Assembly (NCBI RefSeq): GCF_000282215.1
Contig: NZ_AKJS01000192.1
Coordinates: forward strand, 1-63,695
Reading direction: 5' to 3'
Origin: Pseudomonas sp. GM21
GTDB lineage: Bacteria; Pseudomonadota; Gammaproteobacteria; Pseudomonadales; Pseudomonadaceae
DNA: 63,695 nt
The notes under the pieces are model-generated. The model made no database searches. It was not told the DNA's origin and saw nothing but the letters and a program-made list of their open reading frames with translations. Shown piece after piece: positions 34,777 to 43,042 of this stretch. A program made the translations under genes and the position numbers. Within the stretch, counting starts at the first letter, position 1, and each line of letters opens with the position of its first letter.

Positions 34777-34839
34777 ACAGTGCAGCACTGTTGAATTCCC
34801 CCTGTCCCAGCATTCAAGCATTCGTAGCCCGAGGTAATT

Positions 34840-35055
34840 ATGATGACTGAATTAACGTTCAAACATAAACAAGCTCACTACGAAAAGGTCCGTCGCTCAA
34901 ATTACTTGGCCAGTCTGCATCTCTCAGGATTCGACACCTCACCGGCTGACCTCGATAGGCCGCTTCTGACACGAGAAGAAGCGCTCGCCAAATACCGACA
35001 AGACACTCCGCCACAATCTGCTCCCGCTCTTCCCCCCAAGCTTGGTGAATTATAA
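34840..35055 (+). CDS. YhfG-family protein (Fic antitoxin-type), orphan
   Basis: The 71-residue protein matches the YhfG pattern: FKHKQAHYEKVRRSNYLASL, an LSGF core and LLTREEALAKYR. YhfG proteins (also called AntF/FicA-type) bind and silence class I Fic toxins, and are usually encoded right before them. Here the next gene encodes a DUF1493 protein, not Fic. The two Fic proteins in this window carry their own inhibitory helix and lie 4.4 and 33 kb away. Confidence 0.7.
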   Translation: MMTELTFKHKQAHYEKVRRSNYLASLHLSGFDTSPADLDRPLLTREEALAKYRQDTPPQSAPALPPKLGEL

Positions 35056-35087
35056 GATCCATCCAAGCCCAAACTGACACCCCTGCA

Positions 35088-35441
35088 ATGAACCTCGCCC
35101 CCAACTTCCCCGACGACCACACAATGCACCTGCTCATGCAGTTGCTGCATGAAGAGCTCGGCCTGCCCGAACGCAAAACCATCAGCCTCACCACCTCGAT
35201 CAACTTCGACCTGGGTTGTGACGGTGCCGATGCACAGCATTTGATGGAAGCACTGGAAGAGCAGTTCGGGATCGACTTCGTGGACTACGACGCCTATCGC
35301 TACTTTCATCCTGAGGGCTTTGACGTATCCCTCAAGCGCCGTGCCAAAGGTCGCGGCGACAAAGTCCTGCTGACCATCGACATGCTCTACCAAGCGATCA
35401 AGATGCAACGATGGGACACACAGAAACTGGAAGGCATCTAG
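35088..35441 (+). CDS. DUF1493 acyl-carrier-like protein
   Basis: The 117-residue protein fits the DUF1493 family: a helical N-terminus, ISLTTSINFDLGCDGADAQHLMEALEEQFGIDFVDYD in the acyl-carrier-like position, and YFHPEG. It lacks an obvious DSL phosphopantetheine site; GCDGAD stands in its place. Its role is unknown. It follows the YhfG-like gene by 32 bp and may share its transcript. No strong ribosome site is seen, and a later ATG at 35124 is an alternative start. Confidence 0.72.
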   Translation: MNLAPNFPDDHTMHLLMQLLHEELGLPERKTISLTTSINFDLGCDGADAQHLMEALEEQFGIDFVDYDAYRYFHPEGFDVSLKRRAKGRGDKVLLTIDMLYQAIKMQRWDTQKLEGI

Positions 35442-35532
35442 CCAACCCCATAAGTGCCATTATTCTGGTCGTTTAGCGCGTTTTCAGCTGGAATATTGGC
35501 AGTTGTACGGTCATTGGTGAAAACCGACCCAC

Positions 35533-35562
35533 AAAAAAGCCGCCCTCAAAGGGCGGCTTTTT
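35533..35562 (-). terminator. intrinsic terminator after pckA
   Basis: AAAAAAGCCGCCC pairs with GGGCGGCTTTTT around TCAAA, with A/T runs on both sides. It lies 20 bp past the pckA stop. Confidence 0.88.
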
Positions 35563-35581
35563 CATTACATCAAACCAACAC

Positions 35582-37123
35582 TTACAACTTCGGCCCGGCA
35601 GCCTTGATCGCGTCGCTCACTTCGAACTTCTTGAAGTTCTCAACGAACAAACCGGCCAGCGCCTTGGCAGATTCATCATAAGCAGCCTTGTCAGCCCAGG
35701 TGTTACGTGGGTTCAACAGGCCAGTTTCAACGCCCGGCACAGCCAATGGCACGTCGAGGTTGATGGTGTCGAGGTGTTCGGTTTCAGCACCGATCAAGGC
35801 GCCGCTCTGGATCGCTGCGATCACCGCACGGGTAGTCGGGATGTTGAAGCGCTTGCCAACGCCGTAGCCACCACCGGTCCAGCCGGTGTTGACCAGGTAG
35901 ACCTTGGAGCCGAAGCCGCGGATGCGTTTGATCAGCAGCTCTGCGTATTCGCCAGCCGGACGCGGGAAGAACGGTGCGCCGAAGCAGGTGGAGAAGGTCG
36001 ACTTGATGCCGCTGCCGGAACCCATTTCGGTCGAACCCACCAGTGCGGTGTAGCCGGACAGGAAGTGGTAGGCCGCTTGTTCTTCGCTGAGGATCGACAC
36101 AGGCGGCAGTACGCCGGTCAGGTCGCAGGTCAGGAAGATCACAGCGTTTGGCTCGCCACCGAGGTTCTTCTCGGAACGCTTGGCAACGTGCTCAAGCGGA
36201 TAGGCTGCGCGGCTGTTCTGGGTCAGGCTGACGTCGTCGTAGTCGGCGTGCTTGGCGTCATCGATAACGACGTTTTCCAGGACTGCGCCGTGCTTGATGG
36301 CTTTCCAGATAACCGGCTCGTTCTTCTCGGACAAGTCGATGCACTTGGCATAGCAACCTCCTTCGATGTTGAACACCACGCCCTCACCCCAACCGTGCTC
36401 GTCGTCACCGATCAGGTAACGGCTTTCGTCGGCGGACAGGGTGGTTTTACCGGTGCCGGACAGACCGAAGAACAGGGTCACGTCGCCCGCTTCACCGATG
36501 TTGGCAGCGCAGTGCATTGGCAGCACGTCAGCGGCCGGCAGCAGGAAGTTTTGCACCGAGAACATGGCTTTCTTCATTTCACCGGCGTAGCGCATGCCAG
36601 CGATCAGCACTTTCTTCTGTGCGAAGTTGAGGATCACGCAACCATCGGAGTTGGTGCCGTCACGCTCTGGAACGCATTCGAAGTTGGCAACGTTGAGCAC
36701 CTGCCACTCATCACGGCCAGCCGGGTTGTACTGGGCCGGGTTGATGAACAGGCAACGACCGAACAGGTTCTGCCAGGCAGTCTGCGTGGTCATTTTTACG
36801 GCCAGGTAGTGGTCGGCGGACGCACCTACATGAACGTGGGAAACGAAATGCTCTTGCGCATTGTTGAACGCCTCAACGCGGTCCCACAGGGCATCGAACT
36901 TGTCGGCCGGGAACTTGCGGTTGATCGGGCCCCAGGCGATAGCGGCCTGAGTGGTCGGCTCTTCAACGATGAAACGGTCGACTGGCGAACGGCCGGTACG
37001 GTGACCGGTACGAACAACCAGCGCGCCGGTATCGGCAAGCTCGCCTTCACCGCGATTCAGGGCTTCTTTAACCAGATCATCAACACTCAGATCGGTGTAC
37101 ACGGCGTTATTGGCTTGCGTCAT
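35582..37123 (-). CDS. pckA: ATP-dependent phosphoenolpyruvate carboxykinase
   Basis: The 513-residue enzyme converts oxaloacetate and ATP to phosphoenolpyruvate, CO2 and ADP, the entry to gluconeogenesis. The P-loop GLSGTGKTT is at 220-228; GHRTGRSPVDRFIVEEP near the start binds substrate, and DDEHGWGEGVVFNIEGGCYAK is the metal/kinase segment. The start MTQANNAV (37123) follows GGGGAACCTC, which is better placed than an earlier ATG 12 bases up. Confidence 0.97.
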   Translation of the reverse strand: MTQANNAVYTDLSVDDLVKEALNRGEGELADTGALVVRTGHRTGRSPVDRFIVEEPTTQAAIAWGPINRKFPADKFDALWDRVEAFNNAQEHFVSHVHVGASADHYLAVKMTTQTAWQNLFGRCLFINPAQYNPAGRDEWQVLNVANFECVPERDGTNSDGCVILNFAQKKVLIAGMRYAGEMKKAMFSVQNFLLPAADVLPMHCAANIGEAGDVTLFFGLSGTGKTTLSADESRYLIGDDEHGWGEGVVFNIEGGCYAKCIDLSEKNEPVIWKAIKHGAVLENVVIDDAKHADYDDVSLTQNSRAAYPLEHVAKRSEKNLGGEPNAVIFLTCDLTGVLPPVSILSEEQAAYHFLSGYTALVGSTEMGSGSGIKSTFSTCFGAPFFPRPAGEYAELLIKRIRGFGSKVYLVNTGWTGGGYGVGKRFNIPTTRAVIAAIQSGALIGAETEHLDTINLDVPLAVPGVETGLLNPRNTWADKAAYDESAKALAGLFVENFKKFEVSDAIKAAGPKL

Positions 37124-37303
37124 GAGGTTCCCCATCGGCCAGTGGCCGAGTGCTCCAAACGTTTTGTAGTAGAAAGTCGTGCACTACTACCGCGAGAAAA
37201 AGTGGGCCGGATTATGCCAGAAACGCCCAAAAAAAGTAGGGCCCTCCCGTCGTTACGGCGTAATTCCGGCACTAACCAGTGAATTTACCTGCGCTGAACC
37301 GTT

Positions 37304-38206
37304 TTAGTGACGGGTATCTGACGGCGTCTCGACGCCCGCACCGGCGAATAATTGGGCGATATCGGCAGCATCGAACAGGTAACGCTGGTTGCAGAACTGG
37401 CAATCGATCTCGATGTTGCCACCGTGCTCGACCACCAGATTTTGTGCATCTTCTTTACCCAGACTGACCAGAGCATTGGCCGAACGTTCGCGCGAACAGC
37501 TGCAACGGAAACGCAGTTTCTGCACATCGAACAGACGCACCTGCTCTTCATGGTAGAGGCGATGGAGTACGGTTTCGTTGTCCAGGCTCAGCAGTTCATC
37601 GGCGGTCAGGGTACTGCCCAGCGCGGTGATGTGCTGCCAGCTGGCGGCGCGTTCTTCTTCGTCTTTCAAGCGGTCGGCGGGCAGTTGCTGAAGCAGCAGG
37701 CCACGGGCGCGACGGCCATCGGCGTACAGCCAGAAGCGGGTGCCGACCTGTTGGGACATGACGAAGTAATTAGTGAAGCACTCGGACAGGGTTTCGCCGT
37801 CGAGGTCGACGATGCCCTGATAACGCTGACCATGGGTCGGGTCGACCGTCAGCGCCAGAACGCCGTTGGGCATCAGGTCGGCGAGCGTCGCGTCGGGGGC
37901 GATCTGGTCGGCCTCGTAACGGGCCAGGCCGCGGATGTCGCGCTCGCTGGAGCACTCGATCATCAGCAGCGGGATCGGGCCGTCGGAACGGGCCTGCAGA
38001 ATCAGCAAACCATCGAATTTCAGCGCGCCAACCAGCAGCGAGGCGGCGGCCATCAGTTCGCCGAGCAGTTGTGCGACCGGTTCCGGGTAGGCGTGTTTGG
38101 CCAGGACTTCGGCGTAGCTGAGCTCCAACGAGACCAGCTCGCCACGGGTGTCGCTGTCATCGAAGATGAAGCGTTGGGTGAAGTCGTTATCCGGTAGGTC
38201 GGTCAT
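37304..38206 (-). CDS. hslO: redox-activated chaperone Hsp33
   Basis: The 300-residue cytoplasmic holdase is activated by oxidation. Its C-terminal zinc switch is visible: CSCSRERSANAL, then CQFC about 30 residues on. EDPTHGQR-type and GLLLQQLP segments also fit. MTDLPDNDF at 38206 is taken as start; an upstream TTG adds eight residues with no better site. It lies between hslR and pckA on the same strand, a frequent Pseudomonas order. Confidence 0.93.
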   Translation of the reverse strand: MTDLPDNDFTQRFIFDDSDTRGELVSLELSYAEVLAKHAYPEPVAQLLGELMAAASLLVGALKFDGLLILQARSDGPIPLLMIECSSERDIRGLARYEADQIAPDATLADLMPNGVLALTVDPTHGQRYQGIVDLDGETLSECFTNYFVMSQQVGTRFWLYADGRRARGLLLQQLPADRLKDEEERAASWQHITALGSTLTADELLSLDNETVLHRLYHEEQVRLFDVQKLRFRCSCSRERSANALVSLGKEDAQNLVVEHGGNIEIDCQFCNQRYLFDAADIAQLFAGAGVETPSDTRH

Positions 38207-38407
38207 AGGTCTGGTATCTGAATTGATCAAAATTGGGGTTCAAAGCCTCTGACGCCATTGGCCCTCTTTATGGCCCAAGGAGTCGGATGTTGTAGTGATT
38301 TTCGACGAGTGGCTATTTATCAGCACGTTGTACCGTCGGGGAATGTCCCGATATGGTTACTCATCCAGCCAATTGCAAGTCCGCCGCAGTCAAAGGCCCT
38401 GATCAGG

Positions 38408-38815
38408 CTAGTCGCCACTACTATTGCCGCGAAACTTGAACAAATCCCGTCGCTGTTTCTTGCTCGGTTTGCCATCGGTGGTCATCCCCAGCGCACCCGC
38501 CTTGCGCTGGGCAGCGGCGTTTTCGCGCTTGGCGATGCTGGCCTCGGTTTCGGCATACAGCGTCTGAGCCTCCGGCGCGCCACGGCGAACAATGGACAAC
38601 GCTTGAACCACGACCGTACGTTCTTCGAAACCGGTGCGGATCACGAATTCGTCACCTACTCGTGGTTCCTTACCTGGCTTACAACGTTCGCCCCGGCAAT
38701 GCACCTTGCCGCTTTCAATCGCCGCCTTGGCCAAGGCACGGGTTTTGTAAAAACGCGCGGCCCATAACCATTTATCGAGACGGACTTTGTCGTCCTCTTC
38801 ATTTTTTTGTGCCAT
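38408..38815 (-). CDS. hslR: heat-shock protein 15, S4-domain RNA-binding protein
   Basis: The 135-residue protein has an N-terminal S4 domain (VRLDKWLWAARFYKTRALAK, then GKVHCRGERCKPGKEPRVGD) and a basic tail ending KKQRRDLFKFRGN. Hsp15 binds stalled 50S subunits carrying a nascent chain and recycles them. GAGGAAATTCC ahead of ATG 38815 fixes the start within a longer open frame. It is upstream of hslO and divergent from the rim genes. Confidence 0.93.
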   Translation of the reverse strand: MAQKNEEDDKVRLDKWLWAARFYKTRALAKAAIESGKVHCRGERCKPGKEPRVGDEFVIRTGFEERTVVVQALSIVRRGAPEAQTLYAETEASIAKRENAAAQRKAGALGMTTDGKPSKKQRRDLFKFRGNSSGD

Positions 38816-38894
38816 GGAATTTCCTCGCTCTGAAATATTGCTGAACTGTACTACCGTTTCAGTCGTACCAAGAATTGCACCGGCTCGGATTACA

Positions 38895-39035
38895 ATGCAC
38901 GCATTCCAGAACCTCCCTTGGGGGCTGGAAATCCGGGCCGTAGATATCTGTCGCCTTTTAACCATTATTCTGCGTGAATACCGCGAACTCGGTCGCTTGC
39001 GGGCCGAGCGGTTTCTACCGGTTGAGCAACTTTGA
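38895..39035 (+). CDS. possible RimA, small protein coupled to rimB
   Basis: A 46-residue frame (MHAFQNLPWGLEIRAVDICR, then a basic LLTIILREYRELGRLRAERF) ends in TGA at 39033-39035, overlapping the TTG start of rimB (TTGA). In P. fluorescens a small rimA gene precedes rimB and rimK, and this is the only frame here in that place. The start is uncertain; in-frame ATG codons exist up to 38787. The identity rests on position and coupling, not on sequence recognition. Confidence 0.42.
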   Translation: MHAFQNLPWGLEIRAVDICRLLTIILREYRELGRLRAERFLPVEQL

Positions 39036-39511
39036 AGACATTTGACCATTTGACCGTTGTCGGTCTGCGCGAGTGGGTGGCGCTCCCTGATTTGGGAGTC
39101 GCGGGCCTGCGGGCAAAAATCGACACCGGTGCCAGCACCTCCAGCCTGCATGCCACCGACATCGAGCCGTTCGAGCGCGATGGTGAGCAGTGGGTGCGCT
39201 TCACCGCACACTTGGGCACGGTGGTGCAATTACGTCATCGACGCTGTGAAGCACCGCTGGTGACGATGAAAACCATTAAAAGCTCCAACGGTCACGCGCA
39301 GAAGCGATACGTGGTCAGCACCACCCTGGCCCTCGGTGATCGGGTCTGGCGAGTCGAGTTCACGCTCGCCTGCCGCAAATCCATGCGTTATCGCCTGTTA
39401 CTCGGTTCAAAAGCCCTGATTCACGGCCAATTGGTGGTCAACCCGGGCATCAAGTACGTACAAGACAAGCCGGTGTTCCCGGTATCTACCTCCTCAACAG
39501 GTGTTGCATGA
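39032..39511 (+). CDS. rimB: retropepsin-like zinc protease RimB
   Basis: The 159-residue protein belongs to the PF05618 family with a retropepsin-like fold: the Asp-Thr-Gly active site in KIDTGASTSSLHATD, a family strand YRLLLGSKALIHGQLVVN and a central RYVVSTTLALGDRVWRVEF. In Pseudomonas, RimB acts with the RimK glutamate ligase on ribosomal protein S6. It begins with TTG, and its TGA overlaps the rimK ATG. Confidence 0.88.
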   Translation: MKTFDHLTVVGLREWVALPDLGVAGLRAKIDTGASTSSLHATDIEPFERDGEQWVRFTAHLGTVVQLRHRRCEAPLVTMKTIKSSNGHAQKRYVVSTTLALGDRVWRVEFTLACRKSMRYRLLLGSKALIHGQLVVNPGIKYVQDKPVFPVSTSSTGVA

Positions 39512-40413
39512 AGATCGCTGTGCTGTCGCGGAACCCGCGTCTGTATTCCACTCGTCGTCTGGTTGAAGCCGGTACCGAGCGTGGCCATGAAATGGTGGTG
39601 ATCGACACACTGCGCGCCTATATGAACATTGCCAGCCACAAGCCGCAGATCCACTACCGCGGCAAGCCGCTGGAAGGATTCGATGCGGTAATCCCCCGGA
39701 TCGGGGCATCGGTAACGTTTTATGGCTGCGCGGTATTGCGTCAGTTTGAAATGATGGGCGTGTTTCCGCTCAATGAATCCGTGGCCATTGCCCGTTCGCG
39801 GGACAAACTGCGCTCGTTGCAATTGCTGTCACGCCGCGGGATCGGTTTGCCGGTGACCGGGTTTGCTCACTCTCCGGACGACATCCCCGACCTGATCGAC
39901 ATGGTCAACGGTGCTCCGCTGGTGATCAAGGTATTGGAAGGCACCCAAGGCATTGGCGTGGTGCTGTGTGAAACGGCAACGGCGGCAGAGTCGGTGATCG
40001 AAGCGTTCATGGGCTTGAAGCAAAACATCATGGTTCAGGAGTACATCAAGGAAGCTGGCGGTGCCGACATTCGCTGCTTCGTGGTCGGCGACAAGGTGAT
40101 CGCCGCGATGAAGCGCCAGGCCAAACCTGGAGAGTTCCGCTCCAACCTGCATCGGGGCGGCAGCGCCAGCCTGATCAAGATCACCCCCGAAGAACGCATG
40201 ACCGCATTGCGTGCGGCGAAGGTGATGGGGCTGGCGGTGGCGGGTGTGGATATCCTGCGCTCCAATCACGGGCCGCTGGTGATGGAAGTGAACTCGTCAC
40301 CGGGTCTGGAAGGGATTGAAACCACCACCGGGAAGAACGTGGCAGGGATCATCATCGAGCATCTGGAGAAGAATGGCGGGCCGAATATGACGCGGACCAA
40401 AGGGAAGGGGTAG
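39508..40413 (+). CDS. rimK: ribosomal protein S6 glutamate ligase RimK
   Basis: The 301-residue ATP-grasp ligase adds glutamates to the C-terminus of ribosomal protein S6 and can alter the proteome and virulence traits in Pseudomonas. ATP-grasp motifs include APLVIKVLEGTQGIGVVLCE, EYIKEAGGADIRCFVVGDKV and the metal-binding VMEVNSSPGLEGIE. It ends near an inverted repeat, convergent with envZ. Confidence 0.95.
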   Translation: MKIAVLSRNPRLYSTRRLVEAGTERGHEMVVIDTLRAYMNIASHKPQIHYRGKPLEGFDAVIPRIGASVTFYGCAVLRQFEMMGVFPLNESVAIARSRDKLRSLQLLSRRGIGLPVTGFAHSPDDIPDLIDMVNGAPLVIKVLEGTQGIGVVLCETATAAESVIEAFMGLKQNIMVQEYIKEAGGADIRCFVVGDKVIAAMKRQAKPGEFRSNLHRGGSASLIKITPEERMTALRAAKVMGLAVAGVDILRSNHGPLVMEVNSSPGLEGIETTTGKNVAGIIIEHLEKNGGPNMTRTKGKG

Positions 40414-40420
40414 AAAAGCA

Positions 40421-40518
40421 GCTTTAAGCGGCAAGCTTCAAGCTGCAAGTGAAAAGCACACGGCAGTCCCACGCAGGACTTGCTTTTCGCTTTTCGCTTG
40501 CAGCTTGCAGCTTGCAGC
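40421..40518. repeat. AGCTTGCAGCTT-type inverted repeat
   Basis: CAAGCTGCAAGTGAAAAGCA and an imperfect complement (TGCTTTTCGCTTTTCGCTTG, then CAGCTTGCAGC) flank about 30 bp. It fills the gap between the convergent rimK and envZ genes and could end both transcripts. Confidence 0.7.
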
Positions 40519-40523
40519 TGCGG

Positions 40524-41837
40524 CTATACCGCATCCCGAGGCAACATCAGCCCCAGTGGCAACCGCACCCGCGCTTCCAGTCCGCCACCGGACCGATTGC
40601 GCAGCTCGACATTCCCGCCATGCATCGAAGCAATCCGCTTCACGATCGCCAGCCCTAAACCAGTCCCCTTGCCACCCCGGGCACGATCCCCGCGGGTGAA
40701 TGGATTGAAGATCGCTTCCAGCTCGGAAGGATCAATCCCCGCCCCACGGTCCATGACACTCAGCACCACATACGGCGCGGCGGTATCGCCAGACACATAG
40801 GCCGCCACCTCAACGCCGCTACCGGCGTGATGCAAAGCATTGCCGATCAGGTTGTTCAACAGTCGTTTCATCGATACCCGACGCAACGGAAACGGCTGGA
40901 TCGGTTCCAGGCGCAAACGCACCTTTTCTTCATTCTGGTTGTACGGCGCAGCGACTTCGCGAACCAGGTCGCTCAAGTCCACTTCTTCCACTGATTCATC
41001 ACGGCCATCGCGGATGAACGCCAGGAACTGATCGAGGATCGCGTCCATGTCTTCGATGTCGCGCACCATGTCGTCGGTAAGATCGGTGCGATCCCCCATC
41101 AACTCCAAAGACAGGCGCAATCGGGTCAATGGAGTCCGCAAGTCGTGGGACACACCGGCCAGCATCAGCTCACGTTCGCGACCGGCCTGCTCGACGTCCT
41201 CGGCCATCTGGTTGAAGGCGCGATACACCTCGGTCATTTCGCTGGGCGTATCGCTGATAGGTAGACGCACGCTGCGCCCCTGGCCGAGTTGCCTTGCGGC
41301 ATACACCAGACGTTTCAACGGTTGATTGAGTTGGCTGACGAAGATCCATGCCGACGCGGTGGACAGCAAGCCAATGGCGAGGAACCAGCCGAGCACGTTC
41401 CAGATTTTCTGCCCACGCAACGGATGCGGGTACAGCGGCACTTTCAGCCATCCATCACCCAGGCTTGGCGCACGGACCCACAGCGCTGGCGGTGAGTGCA
41501 TGCGTAACCGGACTTCGGTGTCGGCCCCCAGCTCGGCCTGCATCTGCCGCTGGTAGATTTCGCTGTACGGCCAATGGTGTTCACCTTCCGGCACACCGGC
41601 CCCCACCACCCGGATCAGCGTGGCCGCATCGGCGATCTTCGTGCGGTTTTCTTCATCGGCGGCCCAATAGGCGCGCAGCGTCAGGGCGACGCCGTGACTG
41701 TATTGACGGTCCACCAGCACGTCTTCGTTCATCAACAGATAAACCAGGGTCAGCGCCTTGGAAAACAGGACGACGATCAACACCAGCCAAAGGGTGCGGG
41801 AGAAAAAGCTCTGGGGAAACCAAACGGGGGTTTTCAT
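40524..41837 (-). CDS. envZ: osmosensor histidine kinase EnvZ
   Basis: The 437-residue inner-membrane kinase has two transmembrane segments (~17-36 and ~146-167), a periplasmic loop, a HAMP domain (NQPLKRLVYAARQLGQG), phosphoacceptor His 231 in GVSHDLRTPLTRLRLSLELM, and ATP-binding VMDRGAGIDPSELE and GGKGTGLGLAIVKRI. It phosphorylates OmpR. Unlike many bacteria, a 103-bp spacer with an inverted repeat separates it from ompR. Confidence 0.93.
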   Translation of the reverse strand: MKTPVWFPQSFFSRTLWLVLIVVLFSKALTLVYLLMNEDVLVDRQYSHGVALTLRAYWAADEENRTKIADAATLIRVVGAGVPEGEHHWPYSEIYQRQMQAELGADTEVRLRMHSPPALWVRAPSLGDGWLKVPLYPHPLRGQKIWNVLGWFLAIGLLSTASAWIFVSQLNQPLKRLVYAARQLGQGRSVRLPISDTPSEMTEVYRAFNQMAEDVEQAGRERELMLAGVSHDLRTPLTRLRLSLELMGDRTDLTDDMVRDIEDMDAILDQFLAFIRDGRDESVEEVDLSDLVREVAAPYNQNEEKVRLRLEPIQPFPLRRVSMKRLLNNLIGNALHHAGSGVEVAAYVSGDTAAPYVVLSVMDRGAGIDPSELEAIFNPFTRGDRARGGKGTGLGLAIVKRIASMHGGNVELRNRSGGGLEARVRLPLGLMLPRDAV

Positions 41838-41856
41838 GGATAGCCGCTACACACTG

Positions 41857-41930
41857 GCAGGAACGAGCGATGCTCGCATATTGCAGATCGCGAGTCTGCG
41901 GACAATATCGCCCGCAAGACCCGCTCCTGC
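41857..41930. repeat. inverted repeat between ompR and envZ
   Basis: GCAGGAACGAGCGATGCTCG faces CGAGTCTGCG and GCAAGACCCGCTCCTGC, giving nested imperfect palindromes in the 103-bp spacer of the operon. It resembles a REP-type insertion and could lower envZ expression relative to ompR. Confidence 0.55.
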
Positions 41931-41940
41931 AAATCACCGA

Positions 41941-42681
41941 TCACTTGGTGGCGGCGCCATCCGGAACGAACACATAGCCCACGCCCCAGACTGTCTGGAT
42001 GTAACGCGGCTTGGACGGGTCGGGTTCAATCATCCGGCGCAGACGGGATATCTGTACATCGATGGAACGCTCCAGGGCATCCCACTCGCGACCACGGGCC
42101 AGGTTCATCAGTTTGTCACGGGTCAGAGGCTGACGCGCGTTCATGACCAATGCCTTGAGGACCGCAAACTCACCGGTGGTGAGCATGTGCACTTCGTCAC
42201 CGCGCTTGAGTTCGCGGGTCGCCAGCGACAGTACGTAATCACCAAAGGTCACGCTTTCGTCTTCGCTACCCGGCGCACCCGGTACAGGTGTCGACTGACG
42301 ACGCAGGACCGCTTTGACGCGGGCCATCAGTTCGTCCGGGTTGAACGGCTTGGCCAGGTAATCGTCGGCGCCCAGTTCCAGGCCCTTGATGCGGCTCAGC
42401 TCATCGCCCTTGGCAGTCAGCATGATGATGGGAATCTGATTGTTCGCCGTGCGCAAGCGACGACAAGCGGTCAAGCCGTCTTCGCCGGGCAACATCAGGT
42501 CGAGGACAACCAGGTTGAACACTTCGCGCGCCAGCAGGCGATCCATTTGCTCGGTGTTCGGAACGGCGCGGGCGCGGTAGCCCTTGCTGACGAAAAAGCG
42601 TTCCAGCAGGCTGCTGAGCCCCGGATCGTCGTCAACAATAAGAATTTTTTCGCCTTCAGCAGTGTTTGCAGTGCTGCTCAT
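41941..42681 (-). CDS. ompR: osmolarity response regulator OmpR
   Basis: The 246-residue regulator has an N-terminal receiver domain (ILIVDDDPGLSSLLERFF, phosphoacceptor Asp 61 in LVVLDLMLPGEDGL) and a C-terminal winged helix (RLRRMIEPDPSKPRYIQTVW, GVGYVF). It acts on porin and envelope genes when phosphorylated by EnvZ. It is the first gene of the pair. Confidence 0.95.
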   Translation of the reverse strand: MSSTANTAEGEKILIVDDDPGLSSLLERFFVSKGYRARAVPNTEQMDRLLAREVFNLVVLDLMLPGEDGLTACRRLRTANNQIPIIMLTAKGDELSRIKGLELGADDYLAKPFNPDELMARVKAVLRRQSTPVPGAPGSEDESVTFGDYVLSLATRELKRGDEVHMLTTGEFAVLKALVMNARQPLTRDKLMNLARGREWDALERSIDVQISRLRRMIEPDPSKPRYIQTVWGVGYVFVPDGAATK

Positions 42682-43042
42682 TAGATGCTCCTTTGATCTC
42701 GGCGCGCATTATGGCGTAGCTGTCGTTATACGCACCGAGTGCATTGTTAGCAGATTTTTCCTCCACCGCCAGCAAACCGGCCATTACCACTCCAGCCTGC
42801 GATGCCCCCGAACGGCCGAACGCTGGTTATAATGCGCGGCCTTTTGTGTCAGGCAACATCAGACAGGTACTACAGGCAGGCGCTATTTATTTCCCTGCCG
42901 CCCGCAGTAAATGTTCGATTTCACGGGTCAATGGGGTGCCCTTTGATCCAGGCAGCGGCGCAGGCCAGGCCGCTCAACCAGACTCGCAGAGCCTTTAATT
43001 CTGCGCCTGCGAGCCTGCTTTCACAATTTGTCAGGTGGTTTT
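42682..43042. other. 361-bp divergent promoter region of ompR and tex
   Basis: No gene is supported here. The ompR promoter should lie near 42690-42800 and the tex promoter further on (TATAATGCGCG at 42828-42838 resembles a -10 box). CAGGTGG before 43043 is the tex ribosome site. Confidence 0.5.

Noticed and set aside
35774..37282. Long plus-strand frame of 502 codons opposite pckA
   Set aside because: pckA is unmistakable on the other strand; this frame has low-complexity V/G/Q-rich sequence and no start signal.
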